Shown in pieces: positions 7,629 to 14,518 of a stretch of 64,000 nucleotides of DNA. The notes under the pieces were generated by a model. It had not been told where the DNA came from. It searched no databases and worked only from the letters and a program-made list of their open reading frames with translations. Made by a program: the position numbers and the translations under genes. Source of the stretch: Kutzneria sp. CA-103260 (GTDB lineage: Bacteria > Actinomycetota > Actinomycetes > Mycobacteriales > Pseudonocardiaceae). Location: the NCBI RefSeq assembly GCF_018263855.1, contig NZ_CP073318.1, positions 2,852,001-2,916,000 of the forward strand, in the 5' to 3' direction. Each line of letters opens with the position of its first letter. Positions within the stretch are counted from its first letter, which is position 1.

Positions 7629-8789
7629 ATGGCCGACGGCGACCTTCAGTCCATCGTGGACGAACTCGCCGAGCGGCTGCGCCGGTCGGTGGCGATCGAC
7701 GACCCGTCGATCCGGCTGCTGGCGGCCAGCCGGCACTTCGGCGACGAGGACCCGCTGCGGGTCGCCTCCGTACTCAACCGGTCCGTCGAACCTGAGGTCG
7801 CCGACCGTGTTTTCGCCGCGGGCATCGCCGGCTGGACCACGCCCGGCCTGGTCGAAACGGCAGGCGCACTGCCTCGGCTGTGCGCGCCCGTCCGGTGCAA
7901 CGGGCTACTGCTGGGCTACCTGTGGCTGATCGACCAGGACGGCGCGTTCACCGAGGACGAGACGTCGGCCGCCGCCGAAGCTGCTGCGTCGGCCGGCGCC
8001 GTGCTCTACCGAAGGTTGTTGCTGCACGAGCGGTCCAAGGCCCGGCATGAGGCCATCCTGCGGGAACTGGTGTCCTCCGACGCCGACGTTAGAGTGCAGG
8101 CGATGGCCGACCTGCGGGCCGAGCAACTGTTCGCAGACGACCGTATGCAGTTCACCGTGGTGGCTGTGCAGTGTCCGTTCGAGGGTGCGCCGCAGGAGGT
8201 CGCCTTCGAGGCCGCCGTGGAGGACGGCGTCCGCGCGGTGACCGACGACGTCGCGCTGATGGTGGCCAACCGCTCACGGTCGTGGATCCTGCTCGTGCAA
8301 CGAAGGCCGCCTTCGCACGCGCTGGTCGCGTCGATCGTCGAACGGGTCACCACCCGGTTCCGGCGGCTCACTGGCGGCGAGCCGCCGGTGTTCGGGCTCG
8401 GCGGCACCGTCGACCGGCTGGACGACGTGATCACGTCCTACCAGCAGGCGCTGCTGGCCGCCCGGGCCGCCGGCCTGACCAAGGGCGGGCTGGCGCGCTG
8501 GGGCGAGCTCGGTCCGTACGAGATCCTGCTGCGGCTGCCGGCCGATGTCCGTGTGGCCGCGCTGGACGGCCTCGACCAGACTTTGGTCGACACCCTGACC
8601 GAGTTCTTCGACCACGCCGGCAACATCCAGCGCACCGCCGACGCGCTGAGCATCCACCGGGCCACGCTCTACCAGCGGCTCAAGCGGATCGAGCAGCTCA
8701 CCGGGTGCAGCCTGGACCGCGGCGACGACCGGCTCACCCTCCACATCGGACTCAAGCTGCGGGCGATCCATCCCGGAGCAGCCCCGTGA
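7629..8789 (+). CDS. PucR/CdaR-type transcriptional regulator
   Basis: 386 residues from ATG 7629 (an in-frame GTG at 7620 is possible). The N-terminal half is a poorly conserved sensor region with a short GAF-like look; 'VFGLGGTVDRLDDVITSYQQALLAARAA' is the middle GGDEF-like CdaR domain, and the C-terminus 'TEFFDHAGNIQRTADALSIHRATLYQRLKRIEQLTGCSLDRGDDRLTLHIGLKLR' is the PucR-type helix-turn-helix (HTH_30). These activate purine, sugar-acid or amino-acid catabolic genes. Being 13 bp downstream of and co-directional with the FAD oxidase, it probably senses the pathway substrate and controls this operon. Its 3' end overlaps the convergent TetR gene by 38 bp. Confidence 0.88.
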   Translation: MADGDLQSIVDELAERLRRSVAIDDPSIRLLAASRHFGDEDPLRVASVLNRSVEPEVADRVFAAGIAGWTTPGLVETAGALPRLCAPVRCNGLLLGYLWLIDQDGAFTEDETSAAAEAAASAGAVLYRRLLLHERSKARHEAILRELVSSDADVRVQAMADLRAEQLFADDRMQFTVVAVQCPFEGAPQEVAFEAAVEDGVRAVTDDVALMVANRSRSWILLVQRRPPSHALVASIVERVTTRFRRLTGGEPPVFGLGGTVDRLDDVITSYQQALLAARAAGLTKGGLARWGELGPYEILLRLPADVRVAALDGLDQTLVDTLTEFFDHAGNIQRTADALSIHRATLYQRLKRIEQLTGCSLDRGDDRLTLHIGLKLRAIHPGAAP

Positions 8790-9420
8790 GCACGGCCGCC
8801 GTCAGTTCCTCGACCCGGCCGGTGAAATCCATCACCGAGTGAGCGAACTCCGGCTCCTCCTCGTAGAACCGGGCCAGCGTCTCCGGCGGGTGGGAGACCT
8901 GCCAGAACGCCGCCGCGAACGCGGTAATGGCCCCGACCGCCTTGCGGCCGCCGGCCTTGCCCAGCCCGGCCACGGCGTCGCCGATCAGCTCGCTGACGGT
9001 GTTCACCCGCTCGATCGCCGTGGTCTTGTAGGCCCGCACCGACTCCTGGGACACGTGCCGCTCTAGGTTGAGCGGGGCGTGCGTGAGCAGATCGCAGAAC
9101 AGCGGGCGGTCCGCCAGCGTGCGGGTGATCACCGCCGCCACACCGGCCGGTGTGGGTTTCGCGCCCGGCAACTCGGCCCGCAGGCCCTCGATCCACTCTG
9201 CCCAGCAGTCGGAGGTCAGCTGGAGGTAGATCTCCTCGCGGGTCTCGAAGTACCGCAGCAGGGCCGACTTGTGCACACCCACCTCGGCCGCGATGTCGCC
9301 GAGGTTGACCGACCGCACGCCGTCCCGGGTGGCCAGCGCGCGTGCCGCGGCCAGGATTGCCTCGCGCCGCTGCTCCTTGTGCTCGGGGCGGCGGGCCCGC
9401 TGGAAGTCCGGTGTGACCAC
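8752..9420 (-). CDS. TetR/AcrR family transcriptional regulator
   Basis: 222 residues. HTH at about 20-65: 'QRREAILAAARALATRDGVRSVNLGDIAAEVGVHKSALLRYFETREEIYLQL'. The C-terminal all-helical domain (from about 75) matches the TetR_C 'YcdC-like' pattern, with 'LLTHAPLNLERHVSQESVRAYK' as often seen in regulators of the SACE_7040/tetR_C_17 sort. Ligand unknown. It lies 90 bp downstream of the aldehyde dehydrogenase in the same direction and may control it. The ATG at 9420 is preceded by 'GGTCAG' only, so a weak RBS or leaderless start is possible. Confidence 0.85.
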   Translation of the reverse strand: MVTPDFQRARRPEHKEQRREAILAAARALATRDGVRSVNLGDIAAEVGVHKSALLRYFETREEIYLQLTSDCWAEWIEGLRAELPGAKPTPAGVAAVITRTLADRPLFCDLLTHAPLNLERHVSQESVRAYKTTAIERVNTVSELIGDAVAGLGKAGGRKAVGAITAFAAAFWQVSHPPETLARFYEEEPEFAHSVMDFTGRVEELTAAVLTGLLRDGSPAA

Positions 9421-9510
9421 CTGACCAGGTTAACGCAACGCGGTTGCCTTGTTTTGACGATCGACGTCGCGGCCCCGCCGAGCCGGTCGCGGGCGGCTCG
9501 GCTCGGGCCG

Positions 9511-10989
9511 TCAGCCCAGTTTGAACGGGTCGCGGGTGTTGCCGGTCAGCTCCACCCACACGGCCTTGGTCTCGGTGTACTCACGGACCGCGTCGGTGCC
9601 GTTCTCGCGGCCGATGCCGCTGATCTTGTATCCACCGAACGGCACGCCCGGGGCCACGGCGCGGTAGGCGTTGATCCAGACCGTGCCGGCCTTCAGACGG
9701 CCGGCGACGCGGTGCGCGCGGTGCACGTCCTTGGTCCACACCGAGCCGGCCAGCCCGAACGGGGTCTCGTTGGCCAGCTTGACGGCGTCGTCCTCGTCGT
9801 CGAAGGGCAGCACGCAGACCACCGGGCCGAAGACCTCCTCGTCCACCACCCGCATTCCCGGCCGGGTGTCGGTGAGCACAGTGGGCTCGACGAACAGACC
9901 GCCCAGCCCGGCCGGTCGGCCGCCGCAGGCGACGGTCGCGCAGTCGGCGGTGGCCGAAGTCAGGAAGCCCAGCACCTTCTCGTACTGCACGCGGTTGGCC
10001 ACCGGACCCATCTCGGTGTCGGCTTCGCGCGGATCGCCGAGCTTGATCGTCTCCGCCCGGTGCACCACCCGTTTGACCAGCTCGTCGTGCACGGAGCGGT
10101 GGACCAGGACCCGGGAGCCGGCCATGCAGGTCTGCCCGGTGGCCGCGAACACGCCGGCGATCACCCCGTTGGTCGCGGCGTCCAGGTCGGCGTCGGCGAA
10201 GATCACCTGCGCCGACTTGCCGCCCAGCTCCAACAGTGCCCCGTTGAGGTTACGAGCCGCCGCCGTCGCGACCTCGCGGCCGACACCTGTCGACCCCGTG
10301 AACGCGACCTTGTCGACCCCCGGGTGCCCGGCCAACGCCTGCCCCACCGCCGGGCCGTTCCCGGTGACGACGTTGAACACCCCGGGCGGGAATCCCGCCT
10401 CCTGCACCAGATCCGCGAACACCAGCGTGGCCACCGGGGTGTGGTCCGACGGCTTGACCACCAGCGTGCAGCCCGCCGCCAGGGCCGGGGCCACCTTCCA
10501 CGTCATCAGCAGCAGCGGCGAGTTCCACGGCACGATCGCGCCCACCACGCCCACCGGCTCGTGCCGGGTGTAGACCAGGAAGTCGTTGCGCCCGGCCGGA
10601 ACCACCTCGCCGGCCATCGTCTCCGCCACCCCGGCGAAGTAGTGGTACCAGCTCACCAGCACCCGGGCCTGGCCGGCCATCTCGCGCACCAGCTTGCCGT
10701 TGTCCCTGGATTCCAGGTCGGCCAGCCGGTCCGCGTCCCGCTCGATCAGATCGGCCAGCCGTCGCAACAGCCGGGCCCGATCACTGCCCGTCGTCGCACC
10801 CCACGGCCCATCCAACGCCGCCCGCGCTGCCGCCACCGCATCGTCCACATCACTGGCGTCGCCGTCCGGCGCCGTCGCCCACACCTCGTCCCGGTAGGGA
10901 TCCCTCGACTCGTACCTCGCGCCCGAATTGGCCGGCCGTCGCTCCCCGTTGACGTACAGGTCGAGCTCCAGCGGTGTCGTGCCTGTCAT
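9511..10989 (-). CDS. aldehyde dehydrogenase (NAD(P)-dependent)
   Basis: 492 residues from ATG 10989 with RBS GAGAGGAG six nt upstream. Core motifs are present: 'VVPWNSPLLLMTWKVAPALAAGCTLVVKPSDHTP', cofactor loop 'FTGSTGVGREVA', general-base Glu in 'LLELGGKSAQVIFADAD', catalytic Cys in 'ATGQTCMAGSRV', and 'EEVFGPVVCVLPFDDEDDAVKLAN'. It oxidises an aldehyde to the acid in the cytosol. The best guess from family resemblance is a betaine-aldehyde/aminobutyraldehyde-type enzyme; with the adjacent amine oxidase and agmatine-deiminase genes it could act on an amino-aldehyde. It follows the TetR at 11030 by 40 bp in the same direction and probably shares its promoter. Confidence 0.92.
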   Translation of the reverse strand: MTGTTPLELDLYVNGERRPANSGARYESRDPYRDEVWATAPDGDASDVDDAVAAARAALDGPWGATTGSDRARLLRRLADLIERDADRLADLESRDNGKLVREMAGQARVLVSWYHYFAGVAETMAGEVVPAGRNDFLVYTRHEPVGVVGAIVPWNSPLLLMTWKVAPALAAGCTLVVKPSDHTPVATLVFADLVQEAGFPPGVFNVVTGNGPAVGQALAGHPGVDKVAFTGSTGVGREVATAAARNLNGALLELGGKSAQVIFADADLDAATNGVIAGVFAATGQTCMAGSRVLVHRSVHDELVKRVVHRAETIKLGDPREADTEMGPVANRVQYEKVLGFLTSATADCATVACGGRPAGLGGLFVEPTVLTDTRPGMRVVDEEVFGPVVCVLPFDDEDDAVKLANETPFGLAGSVWTKDVHRAHRVAGRLKAGTVWINAYRAVAPGVPFGGYKISGIGRENGTDAVREYTETKAVWVELTGNTRDPFKLG

Positions 10990-11029
10990 CGTCGCTCCTC
11001 TCGGGTTCCGTCCTGCCATCGTGGACCCG

Positions 11030-11581
11030 TCAACCAGCCACGGACAGCTCCAGCGCGATGGCCCCGCGCAGTAGGTCGCGGGCGCGGTCCAAGGTGATGG
11101 ATCCGCTCAGCCAGCGCTCGCTGAGCCCTTCGACCAGCGCGGTGAGGCGTTCGGCGGCGTCGTCGGCGGGCGCGTCCGGGTGGATCCGGCGGATGGCGTC
11201 GGCGATCTCGGCCACCCACACGCCGGTCGACTCGGCCAGGGGTTCGCGCAGTTCGTCGCTGAAGACGGCGGTGGCGCGCAGTTCGCCCCAGGCGGTGCTG
11301 TTCGTGCGGACGGCCTCGGTGTCCTGCATCTCCTGCAGCAGCAGCAGTTCGAGTTCGGCCCGGGGGTCGGCGGCGGCCGCCCGGGTGTAGTCGGCGGCGC
11401 GGTCGTTGATGTGCTCCAGGGTCCGGCGGAGCAGCCCGGCGCGGTCGCCGAAGTGGTAGTAGATCAGCGCGGTCGAGATGCCTGCCTCGGCCGCCAGCTG
11501 CTCGACCCGCAGCCCCCGCACCCCGGTCCGGGCGATCACCCGCACCGCGGCGTCGAGGATCGACTTCTGCCGTTCCGACAT
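11030..11581 (-). CDS. TetR family transcriptional regulator
   Basis: 183 residues. HTH 'SILDAAVRVIARTGVRGLRVEQLAAEAGISTALIYYHFGDRAGLLRRTLEHIND' at about 6-58, then a helical ligand domain. The ATG at 11581 faces the exported deiminase gene at 11694; the 112-bp gap holds a perfect palindrome TGACTGAAAATTCAGTCA (11660-11677) and an imperfect copy at 11603-11620, which are the obvious binding sites for this repressor on its own and the divergent promoter. Ligand unknown; co-transcription with the aldehyde dehydrogenase suggests an aldehyde or amine metabolite. Confidence 0.88.
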   Translation of the reverse strand: MSERQKSILDAAVRVIARTGVRGLRVEQLAAEAGISTALIYYHFGDRAGLLRRTLEHINDRAADYTRAAAADPRAELELLLLQEMQDTEAVRTNSTAWGELRATAVFSDELREPLAESTGVWVAEIADAIRRIHPDAPADDAAERLTALVEGLSERWLSGSITLDRARDLLRGAIALELSVAG

Positions 11582-11602
11582 CCCGACCTCACGATTCTCG
11601 CC

Positions 11603-11677
11603 TGACTGACTTTTCAGTTAAGACGCAGGCTATCGAGGTCGGACGCCGTCCGTCCAGTTTGACTGAAAATTCAGTCA
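11603..11677. promoter_or_regulatory. paired TetR-type operators in divergent promoter
   Basis: TGACTGAAAATTCAGTCA (11660-11677) is a perfect palindrome with 8-bp arms around AA. TGACTGACTTTTCAGTTA (11603-11620) is a degenerate version. They lie between the TetR (11030-11581, minus) and the deiminase (11694, plus): one near each start codon, as expected for autoregulation plus control of the divergent gene. Confidence 0.75.
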
Positions 11678-11693
11678 GGCCCATGATGGGGCC

Positions 11694-12812
11694 ATGTCCG
11701 ACTTCTCCCTGACCCGCCGACACGCGTTGCGAACCATCGCGGGGCTCGGCGCGGCAACCCTTGGCGCCGGCGCGTGTTCCCGACCGGACGACCCGCCGTC
11801 GCCCACCCCGCTGGCGTCGGCCGGCAGCCGACGGATGGGCGCGGAATGGGACCGCCACGCGCGCACGCTGATGTCCTGGCCGACCGCGACGATCTGGTAC
11901 GAGGACGTCAGCGTCGTGCGCCGGGACATCGCCGGCCTGGCCCGCGCGGTCGCGGAATACGAGGCCGTGGTGCTGCTGGCCCGTCCCGAGGATGTGGACG
12001 ACGCGAGTCGGGCCTGCGGCAGTGGCGTCGAGGTGGTGCCGATCCCGGTGGACGACCTCTGGGCCCGTGACACCGCGCCGGTGTTCGTGAGCGACGGCGG
12101 GGTCGACTTCAACTTCAATGGCTGGGGTTCGAAGCAGCCGCACGCCAACGACGCCGGTGTCGCCCGCGCGGTGCTGGCCAAGTACGGGCTGCCCAGGGTG
12201 CAGACCACGCTCGTCGCCGAGGGCGGCGCGCTGGAGACCGACGGGCAGGGGACCCTGCTGGTCACCGAGAGCTCGCTGGTCAACAAGAACCGCAATCCCG
12301 GGCTGACGCGTCAGCAGATCGAGGACGAGCTCAAGCGGGTTCTCGGCGTCACCAAGGTGATCTGGTTCGTCGGTGTGCGGAACAAGGACATCACCGACGC
12401 GCACGTGGACTGCTTGGCGCGCTTCGTCGCGCCCGGCGTCGTGCTGCTGGACCAGGCCGCTGCCGGCTCGCCGCCGGACATCTGGTCCCGGGCGGCCGAC
12501 CAGGCCCGGACCGTGCTGGCCGAGTCCACCGACGCCACCGGCAAACCGTTGCAGGTCATCGACCTTCCGCAGCCGGATCCGGACAGGGTTACCGTCCGCG
12601 GCAGCAAGAGCGTGATCTCGTACGCGAACTTCTACGTCGGCAACGGCGCGGTGTTCCTGCCGAAGTTCGGCGACGCCGAGGCCGACGACCGCGCCGGGCA
12701 GATCCTGCGCGAGCACCTGCCCGGGCGGGAGATCGTGCCGGTCCGGATCGACGCCATCGCGGCCGGCGGGGGCGGCATCCACTGCGCGACCCACGACCAG
12801 CCGGCCGGATAG
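11694..12812 (+). CDS. exported agmatine deiminase/peptidylarginine deiminase-family protein
   Basis: 372 residues. The N-terminus 'LTRRHALRTIAGLGAATLGAGACS' is a twin-arginine signal followed by a lipobox (LGAGAC), so the protein should be exported folded and lipid-anchored at Cys28 or so. The rest is the PAD_porph/agmatine deiminase fold: 'MSWPTATIWYEDV', 'DDLWARDTAPVFV', 'EGGALETDGQGTLLVTESSLVNKNRNP', a His in 'DAHVDCLARFV' and the catalytic Cys364 in 'GGGGIHCATHDQP'. The reaction is hydrolysis of agmatine (or a terminal arginine) to the carbamoyl/citrulline product and ammonia. Known agmatine deiminases are mostly cytosolic, so an exported one is notable. Start ATG 11694 puts the twin Arg at residues 8-9. 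Confidence 0.88.
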   Translation: MSDFSLTRRHALRTIAGLGAATLGAGACSRPDDPPSPTPLASAGSRRMGAEWDRHARTLMSWPTATIWYEDVSVVRRDIAGLARAVAEYEAVVLLARPEDVDDASRACGSGVEVVPIPVDDLWARDTAPVFVSDGGVDFNFNGWGSKQPHANDAGVARAVLAKYGLPRVQTTLVAEGGALETDGQGTLLVTESSLVNKNRNPGLTRQQIEDELKRVLGVTKVIWFVGVRNKDITDAHVDCLARFVAPGVVLLDQAAAGSPPDIWSRAADQARTVLAESTDATGKPLQVIDLPQPDPDRVTVRGSKSVISYANFYVGNGAVFLPKFGDAEADDRAGQILREHLPGREIVPVRIDAIAAGGGGIHCATHDQPAG

Positions 12813-12840
12813 GTCCGCGGCGGATCGCTATCATCGCGGC

Positions 12841-13695
12841 GTGACCAGCGAGTTCGACGACCAGGATGACATCGATCTCGGGGAGGATCAGGAGTCGACG
12901 GGCCAGGATGACGGGCCCCAGGACGAGGGGCTGCGGGCACTGCCGCGGGGGATTCGGCCGCTGCTGGTGCTGGGCAAGATCCGGCAGATCATCGAGGTGT
13001 TCGCGCCGGACCGGCCGGAGCTGACGTTCCTGGAGATCCGCAAGGCGACGGGGCTGCCGGCCAGCACGTGCCAGCGGCTGGTGGCGAACATGGTGGCCGA
13101 GCAGTTCCTGGACCGGCACGGCGACCGTTACCGGATCGGCCTGCGGTTCGGCTACTGGGCCTCGCCGGCCGGGGCGGGCATGGACGTCAGCGAGGTGGTG
13201 CGGCCGGCGCTGGAGTGGCTGCGGGACGCCACCGGGGAGACGTCGTGCCTGTATCGCCGGGAGGGGGACGTGCGGGTGTGCGTGGCGATGGCCGAGACCT
13301 ACCAGGCCATCCGCCGCGAGATGTACGTCGGCAAGCTCATGCCGCTGCACGCCGGTTCGGCCAGCCGGGTGCTGCTGGCCTGGGACGAGTCCATTGTGGA
13401 CGATGTGCTGGACCGGCCGCTGGAGCGGTTCACCACCACCACGGTCACCGACGCGGCCCTGCTGCGGGCGCTGCTGGCGCAGACCCGGCAGCAGGGCTAC
13501 GCCGTGACATTCGAGGAGCGCGACCCCGGCGCAGCCTCGGTGTCGGCCCCCGTGTTCGGGCCGGCCAAGGTGTTGGTCGGCGCGCTGGGGATCAGCGGCC
13601 CGACGCAGCGCATCTCCACCCAGCAGAGCGCCGAGTGGGCCCCGCTGGTGGTGCGGGCGGCCCAGCAGGCGACGAGGCTACTCGGCGGCCAGTAG
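12841..13695 (+). CDS. IclR family transcriptional regulator
   Basis: 284 residues from GTG 12841. An acidic N-terminal extension of about 35 residues (many D/E/Q) precedes the winged HTH ('LTFLEIRKATGLPASTCQRLVANMVAEQFLDRHGDRYRIGLRF'), and the C-terminal IclR effector domain includes 'LPLHAGSASRVLLAW'-like, 'GYAVTFEERDPGAASVSAPVFGP' and 'ALGISGPTQRIS'. IclR proteins commonly control catabolic operons and CoA-linked acid degradation. It is 28 bp after the deiminase in the same direction, yet the palindromic sites in the 16.6-16.8 kb divergent promoter of the CaiB/HMG-lyase operon look IclR-like, so its target could be either; this is inference. Confidence 0.87.
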   Translation: MTSEFDDQDDIDLGEDQESTGQDDGPQDEGLRALPRGIRPLLVLGKIRQIIEVFAPDRPELTFLEIRKATGLPASTCQRLVANMVAEQFLDRHGDRYRIGLRFGYWASPAGAGMDVSEVVRPALEWLRDATGETSCLYRREGDVRVCVAMAETYQAIRREMYVGKLMPLHAGSASRVLLAWDESIVDDVLDRPLERFTTTTVTDAALLRALLAQTRQQGYAVTFEERDPGAASVSAPVFGPAKVLVGALGISGPTQRISTQQSAEWAPLVVRAAQQATRLLGGQ

Positions 13696-13778
13696 GCCGC
13701 GCGGCCAGTGGACGACACCTGCTCGGCGGCCGGTTGATGCCACATGAGCGCCGTTGTTGACGCCAACAGCCAGGGCAA

Positions 13779-13973
13779 CTACAAGCCGCAGAAGCCGCAC
13801 TGGCCTGGCGCGCAGGTCACACAGAGCGCGCAGAGCACACTGCCGGGTGGCCTGTTCTCGGCCGCGCTGTTGTCGGCCGTCAATGATTCGACGGTCAGCC
13901 CGCGGTCGGCCAGTTGGAAGACATCCATGGGCAGCTCGCCGAGCTCGTACTGAAGAACATTGTCCAACAACAT
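13779..13973 (-). CDS. orphan thiopeptide-type RiPP precursor peptide (candidate)
   Basis: 64 residues. Residues 14-33 read LPMDVFQLADRGLTVESLTA, which I recognise as nearly the same as the leader of thiomuracin/GE2270-class thiopeptide precursors (PMDVFELADSGxxVESLTA). After a short N/P/G linker (NSAAENRPPG, 35-44) comes a 20-residue Cys-rich tail: one Ser (S45), one Thr (T53) and five Cys (48, 51, 54, 59, 62) in a C-x2-C-x2-C-x4-C-x2-C pattern. Normal thiopeptide cores are Ser/Cys-rich with two Ser used to build the central pyridine; here only one Ser is present, so a classical thiopeptide cannot be formed. No LanB-like dehydratase, YcaO cyclodehydratase, or radical enzyme is found in this window. 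Upstream DNA (13974-14060) is visibly more AT-rich than its surroundings, as for a regulated promoter. A small zinc-ribbon protein is the alternative. The start ATG 13973 lacks a strong RBS (AGGA is 15 nt away). Confidence 0.65.
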   Translation of the reverse strand: MLLDNVLQYELGELPMDVFQLADRGLTVESLTADNSAAENRPPGSVLCALCVTCAPGQCGFCGL

Positions 13974-14143
13974 TGAAGGCTGCTCAATTCCTGGTTGAAT
14001 TTCCGGTGATCAAAGAAAGTTTCGTTCCGGGTCGTCCCAACTGTAACGAGAAAGTTGGCGGCCGCGAAGAGGCCAGCTGGCCGGCCCCATTGCTGGCTTG
14101 ATGCCGTATGGCTCGGTCCCTGGGAAGCGCATGTGGCGAAAAG
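13974..14143. other. intergenic region with lowered GC, promoter of the RiPP candidate
   Basis: 170 bp between the VOC gene and the small peptide gene. Bases 13974-14060 hold several AT-rich stretches (for example TTCAACCAGGAATTGAGC on the minus strand and AACTTTCTTTGATC) unlike the 70% GC around. No convincing -35/-10 pair was found. TGGGAAGCGCATGTGGC at 14121-14137 repeats the right arm of the 1517-1569 hairpin with one change. Confidence 0.5.
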
Positions 14144-14518
14144 TCAGGGTTGGTAGTTGCTCAGCTCGATGAGGTTGGCGTCGGGGTCACGTAGGTAGAT
14201 GCTGCGGATGGGGCCGGTGGCGCCGGTGCGTTCGACCGGGCCCTCCTCGATCAACGATCCGAGCTCCCGCGCGAGGTCGTCGACCGGGTCGTCGACGATG
14301 AAGCAGAGGTCGGCGCTGCCGGGGGTGGGGTGCAGGGCCTTGGGGGAGAACTCGTGGCCGGCCTGGTGGAGGTTGATCTTGCTGGTGCCGAAGGTCAGGG
14401 CCTTGCGGGAGCCGCGGAAGGTGACGGCCTCCATGCCGAGAACGCTGGTGTAGAAGGCGATGGTGGCGTCGAGGTCGGCGACGGTGAGCACCAGGTGGTC
14501 GAGACGGGTGATCTTCAC
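14144..14518 (-). CDS. VOC (glyoxalase/bleomycin-resistance) family protein
   Basis: 124 residues from GTG 14518. The vicinal-oxygen-chelate fold is seen as two beta-alpha-beta-beta-beta modules: 'RLDHLVLTVADLDATIAFYTSVLGMEAVTF' with metal-ligand His8, and 'ADLCFIVDDPVDDLARELG...SIYLRDPDANLIELSNYQP' with the C-terminal metal-binding Glu. 'INLHQAGHEFSPKALHPTPGSADLCF' is typical of a widespread small VOC subfamily. Reaction unknown; possibilities are an isomerase/epimerase or lyase step. Start and the HMG-lyase stop overlap as GTGA, so it is the third gene of the CaiB-lyase operon. Confidence 0.88.
   Translation of the reverse strand: MKITRLDHLVLTVADLDATIAFYTSVLGMEAVTFRGSRKALTFGTSKINLHQAGHEFSPKALHPTPGSADLCFIVDDPVDDLARELGSLIEEGPVERTGATGPIRSIYLRDPDANLIELSNYQP

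Noticed and set aside
9079..11097. Plus-strand frame of 672 codons opposite the aldehyde dehydrogenase
   Set aside because: The ALDH catalytic Cys and Glu motifs are on the minus strand; this frame has only composition-driven content.
13744..13953. Plus-strand frame of 69 codons over the small peptide gene
   Set aside because: Ser/Thr/Pro-rich translation without homology cues; the minus-strand reading has a recognisable thiopeptide-type leader.
13779..13973. Zinc-ribbon protein reading of the Cys-rich peptide
   Set aside because: CxxC pairs could bind zinc, but the leader-like N-terminus and the Pro/Gly linker before the Cys tail fit a RiPP precursor better; kept only as an alternative.
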